Shown: positions 1-12,385, counted from the stretch's first letter. The stretch: DNA of 64,000 nt from Marsupella aquatica (GCA_973895155.1 OZ316892.1:17174001-17238000), one strand, 5' to 3'. Made by a program: numbers and translations. Notes: generated from the letters alone by a model not told the origin.

Positions 1-507
1 GTTCAAGCTCAAATCTACGTCCGTCCAGACAAGTTGACAGGCGGTCCAACAAGGGAGCCATTTACTGCTGGTTACGCCCATATCACCGTGAGTTGTCGTG
101 ACGTCACGGCGGTCGCACGTCACGGAAGATTCCGGTTCATTCCTCGCATCTCACCGTTCAGTGAAAAGATCGAAGACTCAGACGACACGATGGAGTTCCG
201 AACTTTGGATCGGCCGACCACTGTGACATACAGTAACGGATCCGGCCTCGTTACGTTACTCCCGAACTTTAGATCGGCGCAAAGTACGCGCGGGCAGTGC
301 CGCCGGGGACGTCGCGATTGGGCCGCTGAAACATTCCTCCGGGCTCCCGTCGATACTCCATACAGCCAGTGTCTAGGTTTTCGCACGGTTCTCAAAATGT
401 AGATTCTCGGAAAGCCAATCATTTAATTGTATTCCGATCGAGACAATTCAAGTATCACACAATGGGGACGTGATTGTGTTGGCGAAAATGATGTTCTCAT
501 GGACCGT
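1..507. other. Unassigned GC-richer flank
   Basis: The first ~420 bases are clearly richer in G+C than the AT-rich sequence that follows. Open frames exist on both strands, but none resembles a known family and none has a convincing splice context. It may be the edge of a transposon or of a gene lying to the left. I see nothing I can name. Confidence 0.3.
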
Positions 508-911
508 CTAATTCTAATAAATTGATGTTAATAATTTTAAATATTTTGGTAGTTTTGAGTATGTGTTAGAGGAATAGGTAAGTTATATTTCTAGTGAAAT
601 ATTTGGCAATTTTAGTTGAGTTATTCATGGGGGGAATGCATACAAATATATTTTACTAGATTAAGTTTTCATTGTATTTTTCATTGCCTTGTTGCACTGT
701 GCAAGGAGGGCCGACCCATAGGGAATTGGGCCGGGGTATTTATGGGGCAGTGGGAAGCACATATGTGCCAAGGTTACACATTTTTTTCATCAATGGTCAT
801 GGAAACAGTTCATCAAATACAACGGCTGTAGATCTTTCCCGCCCATGAGCTTTTTTGTATTGGGACAAAGGACGAAAAAAAATGGAATATTTTATTATAG
901 TTGTAGATTGG
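508..911 (+). repeat. Dispersed ~400-bp repeat, copy 1
   Basis: This stretch is homologous in direct orientation to 45262-45655. Shared blocks include TTTTGAGTATGTG, a GGGCCGRYCCATAGGGAAT core, GGGGYATTTATGGGGCAG and CCCATGAGCTTTT, in the same order and spacing. Similarity starts at an AT-rich CTAATT... edge and stops after TATAGTTGTA in both copies. It has no coding capacity. A non-autonomous mobile element or decayed solo LTR is plausible; I saw no clear terminal repeats or target duplication. Confidence 0.75.
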
Positions 912-2513
912 TCTTGTCCTTTTTTTAAGGTCTACTCCTTCTTTAGTTTCCTTGTAGGTACAAACTGAAAACATTTTAAAGACTCATAATCATCAAATTA
1001 TATGCCCAAAACTCAGGTAGACCATCAAAATGTGGTCTATAAGAGCACTCTGTCCAACATGGTGGTCCATTAGGGCTTCACTTTCATGTGCTAACACTTC
1101 CCTGTTTAAATTAACAAGTGGTATTGTTAAGGTATCACAAAAAATGATGACTTTCGACTCACAAATCTCAAAGCATGATGACTTTTGACTCTAAACAGAT
1201 GGCCATAGTTTTTCACAAGGTTCTCTAAAAATTACTGTGGTTTTTTTACTAGCTTCTACAATGACTTCTGATTATGGCATATGATCAATTTTTATGGGAA
1301 ACAGTTATACAACATGAATCTGATAGTCCATAATTTTTTCCTCTCAGTAACTTTAACTATTGAGTTAAGGTCCATTAAATTTTGCAATTTGAGACCCCCT
1401 ACTTACACAAAGAGTTCAAACTAATTAATTTGGTTTTTCAAGTCAGGAAACTCTCACTCTAGTGCTCTAGAGGCCTTTGGGTATTATCCCGTTTCACCAT
1501 GTTAAACCTCCACTATCCCAGTAGCAAAACCTGGTGTATGTATCCAAGTTATTCTAATTAGCCAAAATTGTTATTAACAAAGAAAAATGGACTACTTTGT
1601 ACTCCCACAGCTCACGGGATAGTGAGGCCTCGAGTGTTTTCCTCAGGGTTTGTTTTCCTCAGGGTTTTCTTGGACGCAAATGCTTGACCTTGGTTGAGAA
1701 TTGGTTTCACTCTATTGAAATTTATTTATTTATTTTTGTTTAGCCTATTTTGGACGGACAGAGTTACCAAAATTGATGATGATATTGTGATTACATTTAA
1801 AAGGTCCATGACCAAAGACCACTTTGGTCAATTGAACAAATTTCTCATCTCTGTACTTTCTATTGTCTGTCTCTATTGTTTGATTTTGTATCTGTTATGC
1901 AAAAGTACACTACCATGGCTACCTTACCCCAATACACATTGTATGTAGTGAAGTCCCTCTACTCTACCTCACTTCATTCAATTAAAAATAACTCACTATG
2001 TAGTATGTAAATAATCAAAAATCCAGTATACAGCCAAAAAAAAGGGCCAAAAGGTAAAGTAAGGCAAGCTTGCATTGCTTATGTCATTTACTTTATGAAG
2101 GAAGCGACTTTCCATCCAAAACACAAAAGGGTAGCATGGTTGGTTTTGACTCTATTATGATTGGGAATAGAACATGGGATGGCTCCCCAGGAATCATAGT
2201 TGTGTAAAGGTTAAAATCAACCTATTCATTAACAGTGTCTTTTTTGGGTTCACATATTTGTCCTAAAAAGTACATTTTCACGGCATTAAGTGTACACCTC
2301 AAGAGGCCCAAATGTACACTTTATAGGCCAAATCATTTTTGTGTTATTTTAAGAAATAAAATATAAATATTGTATTATTTGTTATTTCAAAAAGAATTGT
2401 AGGATAGAGATCATACTTATAAAAACATTAGAGCACAAAGAAGCCCATGGACCATTGAAAATGAGCGCATAAAATGATATAATTTGATCATAACTAATCT
2501 CATTTTTTGCATT
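912..2513. other. AT-rich gene-free stretch
   Basis: About 1.6 kb of AT-rich sequence with no protein family, RNA gene or obvious tandem array. A short open frame near 1694-1948 is hydrophobic but has no recognisable features and is probably chance. Confidence 0.4.
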
Positions 2514-2800
2514 ATCTTTTTTATGGACCCCCATTAGGGGTCCCTTGTAAATTCACTGGCATGAGGATGGGCCACATCAGCGAAGATGGTGACAAATAGG
2601 ACAGAGCAAGATTTCTGGGAAAAACAAAGGTCCTTGTCATGTTTGTGTTCATATTAGTGTAACATATGGGGCACCATGCCGTAAATATTAATCGTAAAGA
2701 AAACCAGAATACAAAGGAAGAGATGTCAATTTTTTATTGTAACCGTATTAGTTACCTTTCAAGTGTTTTTACTTATTTACTATGTAATTAGTTACATAAT
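2514..2800 (+). repeat. Dispersed ~270-bp repeat, copy 1
   Basis: One of three related copies (2514-2800 +, 22740-22996 -, 38246-38500 +). Shared marks in order are a GGACCCCA...AGGTCCC block near the left edge and a GGGGCACCATGCCGTAAA-type block in the middle. An AT-rich right part follows, ending in a TGTAACCRTATTAGTTAC-like stretch. Copies are diverged. It has no coding capacity, so a non-autonomous transposon is the likely source. Confidence 0.6.
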
Positions 2801-2933
2801 TGCCTTTAAAATAACACAAGTACCGACCTCACTTCATCACACACACATTCCTTCGATAAACATGGGGGTCCACGGATTAATTATGTGTAATTAATAGAGA
2901 CATTTGGAGAGTTGAGGAGAATATAACATCAAT

Positions 2934-3255
2934 CGCAGAACTTGACTACCCTACTACTTAGCTCCGGCATCACTGACTTTGACATTGAGCTCCTTTGGAG
3001 TCAAGGCCCCTAGTACGGTCATCCGATGGGTACTAAGTATGGGGACACTTGAGGGCAATGACGCGTTGCAATAGCGAAGATAATGTGTAGAGCTACTAGC
3101 GCACACAAGGGACTTAGGTTGGCATTGGGAGCTGGTCAGGCTATAGGAAGGGTTGAGCTTGGTGCGGACCATCTGGACCCCTGGACACACTCTAAGTTCT
3201 AAGGGTTTGAGTGAGAGCTCTCTTATACCAAAGAACAAAGAAGTTTAGACAGTTA
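2934..3255 (+). repeat. Gypsy-type LTR fragment, inverted relative to the main element
   Basis: The sequence matches the start of the gypsy LTR as read on the minus strand (complement of about 4884-4560), so this fragment points opposite to the main element. Aligned landmarks are GACTACC...CTTAGCTC, a GGTCATCCG block, GGGGACACTTGAGGGCAATGA and a terminal GAGTGAGAGCTC. It is diverged and truncated after ~320 bp. A longer copy in the same orientation is at 59222. Confidence 0.7.
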
Positions 3256-3403
3256 AGACAAATCAGACGCTTGGCGCATAAGATACAGCATGGCTCGGGT
3301 GTATCAATCAGCCAATGAAAGATATATACAGTGGGAAACCTGGACAATACGTGGTATGGGAACAAACGCAGGGTGTCAGCCTTACTTTTAGCCTCGGGGC
3401 CAG

Positions 3404-4884
3404 TGGTGGACCTTGCCATCCAGTGCCCTCGCCAATCCCAGCACTCGCGCCTAAGTGCCCTTGGTGCCCGAATGCCTCCACGGAATACCTCGAGCAAGCA
3501 CTCTAGTGCCCCTTGCACCGCCAACGGCTCCCCCCATACAAAGCCGCACTTGCTCATCTACACGACCGCTACTCAACGGTCCTCACTGTGTGCACAAGCA
3601 ACCAAGCACCTCGATAAGTAACCCCTCAAGATCTAGAACTCACCAAGTCTAGCATCCTAACTCAAGCTCAACATACGTTGGTAAATAGGTCAGCGATATG
3701 TCCTCCCGATGCCATAAGCCGAAACCAGAACCCACGCCCGTTGTTCGTCCAGAACAACTCCTTTCTTGGGTGCGGCCTGGGTTCCCTCTCGTACCTATCC
3801 ATCACCAACTAACCGCCCTGACCCTAGGACATGCTCATGGCCCAAATAGCGCAGCTTGTCCCAACACACCGGGACCAGAACGGCCCCGACTCTAGCAACC
3901 AACTCCCGGTTTTCCCCACTGATGGTCTAAGGGCCGAGCACCCTTGGAACTCAGTCTCCACAACTACTTGGCTTTGCCTCCCCAATGCAAGCTCCCTTGG
4001 GAGACTGAACGCGGCTTGGTTGCTGTTCGGTAGGATTTGGCAAGCAGGCGAGCTAACACCCGCAAACCACGAAAACCCATGGCTCCCCCCAGACCCAGAT
4101 GAGCTCTAGAGGGCATAGCCCTCCTCAAGAGCTTTCCAACGCACTCAAGAAGTCCCCCAACGGACTTCCCGTTAGGAAGATATCACCATTTCCGTTTGGC
4201 GGTTTCTCTTAGTGTCGCGACCGTCGCGGCTCACGACTTCGGCTCGCCCTTAGCCCCCAGGGAGACCACTCCCCTCATATATGCTTCTGGAGACCTGCCA
4301 CCCCCGGACCAACTTTGGTCCCTAAATATTTGGCCCCCAACCCGAATCCTATCGCGCATAATGGGCGCGCCACCAACTGGCAACGCCCATAACTTTCTCG
4401 TTAGGCATCCACCAACGAAGTGCCTTAGCCCATTGTGATCAGGCCGACCCAGTGCTCATGCCTAGGCCCTCAGATCTCATCGCCGCTTGAGGCCTTTGAC
4501 CGGCCCAACTCGGATCGGGCCATAACTTGTGCCCCAAGCGTCCATTGCCCATGACGTCAACTCCATTGGCCTTGGGCCCAAGAGGAGCTCACACTCAAGC
4601 CCTAATAACTCAAAGTCCATTTGGAGGTCCGGAGGTCCGGACAGCCAACCTTGAGCCCGACCCATTTCCCCTTGACCCGACCAACTATCAGCTAGTCCAA
4701 GTCCTTAGTGTGTGTCCCCAGCTTGGCTCCTTGCCTCGCTAGTGCCACGTCTCATTGCCCAAAAGTATCCCCATGCTAAGTCCTCCCCGGATGGCCTATC
4801 CGGGCTTGGACCATAAGGGAGCTTGGCGTCGAAGTCAAGGACGCCAGAGCTAAGTGTTAAGGTAGTCGAGTTTTGCGACTTGCA
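3404..4884 (-). repeat. Gypsy 3' LTR (left)
   Basis: It is closely similar to 10575-11773 plus 18268-18474. On the minus strand the LTR reads TGCAAGTCGC... to ...GGTCCACCA, giving TG...CA ends. The purine tract AAGAGGGG abuts it on the internal side. It is 1481 bp long; the right copy has lost about 80 bp corresponding to about 4243-4330 here. Confidence 0.9.
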
Positions 4885-4893
4885 CCCCTCTTA
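4885..4893 (-). other. Gypsy polypurine tract
   Basis: The minus strand reads TTTTTAAGAGGGG directly before the LTR start TGCAAG. This is the position and composition expected for the plus-strand primer of an LTR retrotransposon. Confidence 0.75.
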
Positions 4894-5297
4894 AAAATAA
4901 TCACGTCCGCGTGACCTCAGTAAACGTTCCAACACGCCTAGACCACTGTGGGCCTTAAAAATTTTATGAGGTAACAAATGGTTTGCTCATAAGGCTGATG
5001 CAAACCAGGTTGGTATGCGCATTCCAGACTTAGGAAATTCCAACCTATCCCAGTCCAAACGGGTAAGCTAACTCCAAACTTGTTGGACCCATTGTCCTCC
5101 CCTTGGGGCACTTCCCTTTGGTTCGGACCAGCTCCCCCACAAATGTAAGGCGGGCACCATCAACTTTCACTCGCAAAAAGCAAATCGGCCGCCCAACAAC
5201 CTCTAGCACCAACGCAATCCGACTTTATCCTTAAGAGGCCGAGAGGAGTGAAACTAGGATACAACTCACAAAGGTAGCTACAGTTGCCTGTACCAGT

Positions 5298-6802
5298 TCA
5301 CAATGGCGGTAGGCCGCTTCGCTTACGATAGCTTCCAAGGATCTTTGATGCGTTACTCAAATTTTCTTTCGGTTCCCAAGTACTCTCGGCCTGGTCATAG
5401 CCAGCCCACTTTACCAAATACTCCAAAATTTGCCTTTGCAATTTGCGTTTGTAACGGTGGTCCAGAATTGCCTTCACCTCAAGCTCCTCAGCATCCTCCA
5501 CCAACATAATGTCCAGACGCAAGACCTGATCCCCGTTGGGATCATCGTCTTTGACAAACTTCTTGAGCCGGCTAACATGGTAGCTTTTGCCCACGCCCAT
5601 TTCCTTGGGTGTCTCCAACACCACCAAAATCGGATTATCCTTGTGGGCCCATCGTATAATGTGATAGGGCCCACATATCTGGGAGCCAGCTTCCTACTTA
5701 TGTTCCCGTGGTATTGCTCAGGTCTCAACTGCAACCAGACGCTCTCCCCAATTTCAAAGCTTACCTGGCGTCGATGTTTATCCCCTTGCTCCTTGTACCG
5801 ACTTTGGGCAAGGGTCATACCCTTGGTAGCCGCTTCCACAACTAGGCGTCGCTCTTAAATAAAATTGTCCATAGAAGAAACCTTGCTTTTCGTCCGCCAA
5901 GCTTCTGGATTTATAAACTAGGAGGGCGCCCTCGGCGTCCTCCCTGTGGCCAACACAAACGGCGCACACCCCGTCGCCGAATGCTTGGTCAAATTATACC
6001 TAAACTTGACCATTGTTAAATGCTTTGCCCAATCCTTTTGATTGGCCGTCATAAAGTGACGCAAGTAGTCTTCCACGACACCATTAACCTATTCCGTTTG
6101 GCCATTTGTCTCATGATGATACGTTGATCCCCTAGTCAGGTCCATTCTAGATAACCAGAACAACGCCTTCTAGAAATGGCCCGTGAACTTGGTATCGCGA
6201 TCGGATAGGATATGCAACGGCAATTCCCATTGTCGGAAGACACTGTCAAACACTAGACTGACAACCTCTCAGGCCAAAACCATCTTCGTAGTAGGTAGGA
6301 AATACGTCATCTTGGAAAAATGATCCACAATTGTTAAGATGAAGTTACTACCGTGGGACTCAGGTAACCCAACAATGAAGTCCATGGAGATAGACTCCCA
6401 TGGAGCCGCAGCTACTGGTAAGGGTTGCAACAGTCTTCCTTTTGCCCTATAGACCGTTTGGTTATTTTGGCACGAGTAACAACTTTGCACGTGTTGAAGG
6501 ACCGATTGCTTCATGTCCGACCAATACACATCTCGCAACATGCTGCAATACGTAGCGGCTTGTCCTCCATGCCCTCCCCAGGGCGAGTCGTGGTATTTTT
6601 GTAGAACCTCTAACCTTAGAGACTCTGGTATGTACACACGCCTCTGCTTGTATCGCCATAATTGAACATTATGCGTCGTATCCAACCCCAACCATACGTG
6701 CCTTACCTTGCCTTGGCTGCCCCCATTGCTTCGCCATTCCTTAGCTAACCTGTCATCCCCATATGCCACGGCCAAAACCTTTGGCCACTCTGATTCAAAC
6801 AT
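5298..6802 (-). pseudogene. Gypsy integrase with C-terminal chromodomain (broken)
   Basis: The integrase inserts the cDNA into chromatin, and the chromodomain steers that choice in chromoviruses. An HHCC zinc domain (YHDSPWGGHGG...CYSCQ) lies at about 6480-6610. The catalytic core follows with SMDFIVGLP near 6380, then SDRDTKF near 6200 and ETNGQTE near 6110. A GPY-like region (KLAPRYVGP) is near 5680. The chromodomain at about 5380-5480 contains LVKWAGY and STWEP. The core has in-frame stops (for example after KMVLA near 6269) and the frame changes between core and chromodomain, so this is a relic. The 400 bases from 4894 to 5297 are 3' untranslated element sequence. Confidence 0.88.
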
Positions 6803-6859
6803 CGTGATCCCATTGACACGATGTTGGTCCTTACGCCATAACGCGCAGCTGCCGTATTT

Positions 6860-8401
6860 GTCTTCCCTGGAACGTGGCGGACTTTGAAATCAAAATCCGC
6901 CAAGAACATATGTCAGCGCATTTCCTTGGGGTTCAGCCTTGGCTTAGAACTGAAGTACCCGACCGGCGAGCTATCTGTGTGGATTACCACTTTGGGACCG
7001 TTCTTAAGGTAAATCTCCCACTTCTTTAACGCATAGATCACAACATACATTTCCCTTTTTGGTGTGATCCATTTTCGGTGTGATCCAATGATTTTCCAAC
7101 TTACATGACTCAAAGGCCACAAGACCCCCATCCTGGTGAAGACAGACGCCAATGGCATAATCACTTGCGTCTGTCCAAATCTCGAACGGTTTCCCCATCT
7201 CAGATAACTTTAGAATCAGCGGCATTATCATTAGGCGCTTAAGTTCTAGGAATGCTAACTCGCAATCCTGTGTCCACACAAACACTTTGTATTTCAATGT
7301 TAGCGCGTTTAGGGGCCTCGCGATCCTCACATAGTCTTTCATGTATCTCCGATAGAACCCCGTAAACCCTAAGAAGCCTCTAACTTGCCTCACATTGGTC
7401 GGACGCTCCCATTCTTTGATCTCCTTAAGCTTGTCCTGACTAGGCGTAATCCCTTCCGGGGTAAAGGTATGGCCGAGGAACTTAATCTCGTTCATCGCAA
7501 ACTTGCATTTGCTAGGTTTAGCAAAGAGACAAGCCTTACGAAGGCAAGAGAACACTTTTCTGAGCAACTGCTCATGTTCCTCCAACATTTTTGAGTAGAC
7601 TAGGATGTCATCAATAAAGACTACCACTCCTTGGTCCAACAAGTCATGGAAGATGGTATTCATCATCTTCATGAACGTTGCGGTTGCATTACACAACCCA
7701 AACGGCATAACCAAAAACTCATAGGATCCAAACCTCGTGCGCATCGCGATCTTATACTCGTCTCCCTTAGCCATGCGAATCTGGTAATACCCAGATCACT
7801 AGTCCACCTTTGAAAACTTCTTAGCCCCGGAGAGGCAATCAAAGAGGTAATCCATATAAGGTAACGGGTACTTATTCTTTATCGTCTACTTATTGAGGGC
7901 CCGATAATCTGCACACAATCTCAAAGTACCATCCTTTTTGGACACAAACAGCGCGGGCGCCCCGTAAGGACTCTTACTAGGGCAAATGAACCCTTGGTTG
8001 ATCAACTCTTCCAAGGCGTTCTTCAACATCATTTGCTCGTTCAGGTTCAGACGATAAGGAGCTTTAGCCTGAGGAGCTGAACCCGGCTCCAACTCAACTT
8101 GGTGATCCATTTCTCTTCGCGGGGGTAAACCTTTAGGTAGCTTCTGCGAGAGCACGTTGTTGAATTCCTCTAAAATTTCAGGAATTTGACCGCAGTCGGG
8201 CCTGACCTTAGCTGACTTGCCTTTTGGCTGCGACGCAACCTCCTTAATTGGGTGGAGATGAAAGAAGAAACATTCATGTCCACCCTTGAAGTCTTTCCAC
8301 CATTGCTTTGTTGATACACACTGAGACAACCACGACACTTTACTTACTTTTGAGAAATCTTTCTTTATTTTTGGTAACTTCGTGTACAACGATGGGCTCA
8401 C
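6860..8401 (-). pseudogene. Gypsy reverse transcriptase-RNase H (broken)
   Basis: Copies the element RNA into DNA. The N-terminal fingers ([36 protein letters not shown]) are at 7886-8100. The palm follows with FGLCNA and the catalytic FIDDILVYS box at about 7600-7625, which is intact. The thumb-connection (KFLGHTF, VRGFLGFTGFYRRYMKDY) leads into RNase H with WTDASDYAIG. Damage is clear. Two stops stand side by side near 7799 where VDxxSGYY is expected, and a stop follows ALNK at 7886. A short duplication near 7060-7090 (GTGTGATCCA twice) shifts the frame inside RNase H, which continues in another frame to 6913. Confidence 0.92.
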
Positions 8402-9215
8402 CGCCTTTATTGGGAAAATGGAGCACCTTACCCCCCGGTTTCAAGGTAACATTGTGTTTTCTAAGATAACCTACCAACAAAATGAAGTCTACAGCTAGAC
8501 CGTCTAGAACGTAGAACATCTCCTGACTAACAAAATTTTGTTGTTTGCCTATGACCTCTACCCAAAGTTTATGTACTACTCTCGACACTATCCCCTTCGT
8601 GTCGTTGGCAAATTTGCACACTAACAGTTGTAGCACGTTCACCTCAAGACATGCTGCCACCTGCCCACTTATGAAGCAGGCGGTCACGCCTGTATCCACC
8701 AAAGCAACCCCTAGATTACCGTTAGAAGTGATATTCACAAAAATCAGTTTTTCAAGATCCATTGTCTTAACTTTAGGTATTTTCTCTCGCAACAACACCC
8801 TCTCTCCGACAGGAACATCCCCTACAGGGACCTTGTCAGCTACTAAGGGTTTGGTTAGAGCGATACTTACCTTAATGCTCTTCTGCCCTCCACCATCTCC
8901 GCTTGGCTTGCCACCTTTCGTGGAACAATCCTTACTTTGATGGCCCATGGCACCACACGTGAAGCATGAACCTTCAGCCCGCCTCTGCTCCATGAGTGCC
9001 TCCTTCTTTGCTTTCTTTGTCAATGAGGTTCCTTTCTTGAAGTTTCCAGCCTTCCGGTTTTGCTTAGCTTCTCCATTCTGGGGCTGGGGATCCGAACCAC
9101 CGGCCCCCGCCCCCTCAGGTTGCTTACGCTTATTCCAGGGACCTTTTGCTTTCCCAGCTTCCCCCTTGGATCCCTTGCCACCCACCTTTGCCAATTTTGG
9201 TTGGTTATTCACCAA
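8340..9215 (-). pseudogene. Gypsy Gag C-terminus (CCHC) and aspartic protease
   Basis: An open stretch of 291 codons. The N-terminal part is rich in Lys, Gly and Gln, followed by a nucleocapsid zinc knuckle CFTCGAMGHQSKDC at about residues 84-97. A retropepsin-like domain follows with the active-site motif LVDTGVTACF at about residues 174-183. The protease would cleave the polyprotein. It joins upstream Gag in the same frame but is separated from it by stops, and the reverse transcriptase that follows is in a different frame overlapping at 8340-8401. It is part of the decayed element. Confidence 0.88.
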
Positions 9216-10427
9216 CGTAGTATCCTTGTCGAAGGCGTTAGAAAGCGTTTTGAACTCATGACGCTTTTTCTATAACTTTTCCCTAAGCAACGGCGGGAGC
9301 TTCACTATAAAGTTGTGAAGTTGTGTATGTAGAGTCTCTTGTCCCACCGGGATACACGCCAACTGGTTCTGGTAATAAGTGATGAACTTTTGGATATCAC
9401 CCCTGAAGCTCATCTCCGTTACACATTTTTGAGCGTGCCACTCCGGGTACTTAGTGGTGACATGAGCATGGAGTCACTCAACCAGGTTTTCCCAAGTTAA
9501 TGGCAAGGAGGAGTCCTCTCATGACTTCTTCCAAGACTTGTACCAAGTCAAGGCATAGTTCTTCAGGTAAGGAGCGGCTGCGGTAGCCCAAGTGGGACGC
9601 TCAACACACGCTTGGAGATGAATCTCCATTGTGGAGAGCCAACTCAGGAACTTTTGTCCACTCTGCTCATAGGCCCCGTCGTAAGTTGGAGGAGTCGGTA
9701 GCAGATTCACTTGGAACATACTCCGTCCAACTACCATTCCCCCCTCGGGATGAGTCGCACTCTAACTACCCAAACTAAGTAAGTACTTAATCTGGGTCCC
9801 CTTGTTGTGTTCCAACTGCTCATAAATGAGTTGTTGGTCCCGAGTCAACGGACCCAGACTATCGTCAGCGGCTGGGCCCTTGTGGGTTGTATGAGGACGG
9901 TCCTCCAACCGTACTTCCTTTGCGGGCCGCCTATCCTTAGATTCTCTCGTGGATTTTGGTGACACCCCCCGTGTCTTGCGAGCCCCATGACCTCCCGGGG
10001 GTGAGGCATCACCTGCATCGTCCTGGTTTTCCTTGGTCAAATTATCCAAGATGACGTCCGGCTCTACATCATCCTCTGGTTCTGCGTTCAACCCTCTCAA
10101 GGCTGGGATTAGTTCCTCTTCTGGGTCCTGACCCTCGTCTTCCAATTCGGCTTCAGCATCGTCGTCGCTTCCAATTGCGTCGGAGTCGTCGTCATCCGAC
10201 CCATCCTCTGAAGGATCAGCCACCTCCTTCCCTTTAAGTCAACGGTGCTCTGCACTTGACGTCTTTGCCACAGCGGTCGACGGTTCGGCCATTGCATCTT
10301 CTTCATCCTGCTTGTAACATTTGTCTAGAGAAGTCAATCCGTCCTCCTTCTGTTCATCTTGAACTTGGGCTCTCCCTTTGGTGGGGGGAGCCTGTTTGCC
10401 ACTCTTTGATTGAGTGTTTTTAGCCAT
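9216..10427 (-). pseudogene. Gypsy Gag, N-terminal and capsid region (stop-riddled)
   Basis: A single reading frame running from an ATG at 10427 (MAKNTQSKSGKQ...) through a strongly acidic stretch rich in Asp/Glu (10050-10223). It continues into a capsid-like domain (FLSWLSTMEIHLQA, TWYKSWKK, KYPEWHAQK, QKFITYYQNQLACIP) between 9280 and 9737. Stops at 10239 (TGA), 9762 (TAG), 9519 (TGA), near 9477 and near 9270 break the frame. Apart from these the frame stays constant, so the damage is mostly point mutation. The structural particle protein cannot be made. Confidence 0.85.
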
Positions 10428-10557
10428 GTTCCCAACGACCAAATCTGCTTGCAATCGACCTGTCGGGCACGTTGAAGCACTAAGTCCCCGCAAAAATCCG
10501 TTAAAATTTTTGGATTCCGACTTAGCACAACCCCTTCCCGACGTCTATGCCAAGAAT

Positions 10558-10570
10558 TGTTCTGATACCA
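10558..10570 (-). other. Gypsy primer binding site (tRNA-iMet type)
   Basis: The minus strand reads TGGTATCAGAACA four bases inside the 5' LTR end. The first ten bases match the complement of the plant initiator tRNA-Met 3' end (TGGTATCAGA); the following GC is changed to AC. Confidence 0.85.
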
Positions 10571-10574
10571 CAAG

Positions 10575-11773
10575 TGGTGGACCTTGCCACCCAACGCCCT
10601 CACCAATCCTAGCACTCGCGCCTAAGTGCCTCTGGTGCCTGAACGCCTCCACGGAATACCTCAAGCAAGCACTCTAGTGCCCCTTGCACCGCCAGAGGCT
10701 CCCCCCATACAAAGCCGCACTTGCTCATCTACACGACCGCTACTCAACGGTCCTCACTGTGTGCACAAGCAACCAAGCACCTCGATAAGTAACCCCTCAG
10801 GATCTAGAACTCGCCAAGTCTAGTATCCTTACTCAAGCTCAACATACGTTGGTAAATAGATGAGCGATAGGTCCTCCCGATGCCATAAGCCAAAACCAGA
10901 ACCCACACCCGTTGTTCGTCCAGAACAGCTCCTTCCTTGGGCGCGGCCTGGGTTCCCTCTCGTACCTATCCATCACCAACTAACCGCCCTGACCCCAAGA
11001 CATGCTCATGGCCCAAATAGCACAGCTTGTCCCAAGCTTGTCCCAACACGTCGAGACGAGAATGGCCCCGACTCTAGCAACCAACTCCCGGTTTGCCCCA
11101 CTAATGGTCTAGGGGCCGAGCACCCTTGGAACTCAGTCTCCACACCTACTTGGCCTTGCCTCCCCAACGCAAGCTCCCTTGGGAGACTGTATGTGGTTTG
11201 GCTGCTGTTCGGTAGGATTTGGCAAGGAGGCGAGCTAACACCCACAAACCACAAAACCCATGGCGCCTCAAGACCCAACTGAGCTCCAGAGGGCGTAGCG
11301 CTCCTCAAGAGCTTTCCAACGCACCCAATAAGTCCCCCAACGGACTTCCCGTTAGGAAGATATCACCATTTCCGTTTGACGGTTTCTCTTAGTGTCGCGA
11401 CCGCCGCGGCTCACGACTTCTAAGAGATTTGGCCCCCAACCCGGATCCTATCGCGCATAGTGGGCGCGCCATCAACTGGGAACGCCCATAACTTTCTCGT
11501 TAGGCATCCGCCAGCAAAGTGCCTTAGCCCATTGTGATCGGGCCGACCCAGTGCTCATGCCTAGGCCCTCAGTTCTTATCGCCCCTCGAGACCCCCGACC
11601 GGCCCAACTCGGATCAGGACATAACTTGCGCCCCAAGCGTCCGTTGTGGCGTCAACTCCATTGGCCTTGGGCCCAAGAGGAGCTCACACTCAAGCCCTTA
11701 GAACTCAAAGTCCATCCGGAGGTCCGGAGGTCCGGACGGCCAACCTTGAGCCCGGCCCATTTCCCCTTGACCC
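10575..11773 (-). repeat. Gypsy 5' LTR (right), inner part
   Basis: Close match to the left LTR from 3404 on. It begins TGGTGGACC next to the primer site and is cut at 11773 by the copia insertion; the remainder resumes at 18268. It lacks ~80 bp present in the left LTR (junction near 11420). Confidence 0.9.
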
Positions 11774-12194
11774 TGTTGAGCATAGACGATGATCGCAACG
11801 GCAAGCCCATGAACCATCCAACGCACAATAGTCGACACAAGAGATACGTGGTTCACCTCCTTGAGGCTACGTCCACGGGAACACACAAGAGAGCTTTACT
11901 GAACTCTAAGCCCGTCGGCTATACCGAGTCTCCATAGTGTACGCTCTCCCTATCTCTCAAGTGGCTCCATAACAATGAGCCTTGGTTCTACCTCTCCAAG
12001 CACACATGCCTCTTATGATATAGTGTGCAACTTAGTTGTACCTAACCACATAGTTGTACCTAATCACGTAGTTGTACCTAACCACATAGTTGTACCTAAT
12101 CATGTAGTTGTACCTAACCACGTAGTTGTACCAACCCATGTTGTTGTACCAACCACGTCATACCTAACCTAGACGTAAGAGTAAATACCCAACA
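11774..12194 (-). repeat. Copia 3' LTR (left)
   Basis: 421 bp, TGTTGAGC...CCCAACA as read on the plus strand, with TG...CA ends. It contains a short internal array of GTTGTACC(T/A)A(A/C)CCA units of about 18 bp at 12030-12160. It is nearly identical to 17847-18267 (C/T differences near 11790 and near 12139). Confidence 0.95.
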
Positions 12195-12208
12195 ATCTTC
12201 CCCTTGAC
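12195..12208 (-). other. Copia polypurine tract
   Basis: The minus strand reads GTCAAGGGGAAGAT immediately before the LTR start TGTTGGG, as expected for the second-strand primer. Confidence 0.8.
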
Positions 12209-12385
12209 TCTGGTCTAGGGGAGAGTAATACTGCCAATGTATATGATCCCTCAGCGGGAAGCTCTGGACAGAAACCAAACCGGTTTCCCTCTCTAACTAA
12301 AGCAAACCAGAACTAAGCCGTAGCCTAATACATAGGAATGAGGAAGAGCATATATCAGTAATTACAATGAATGTTTAAGAAAACT

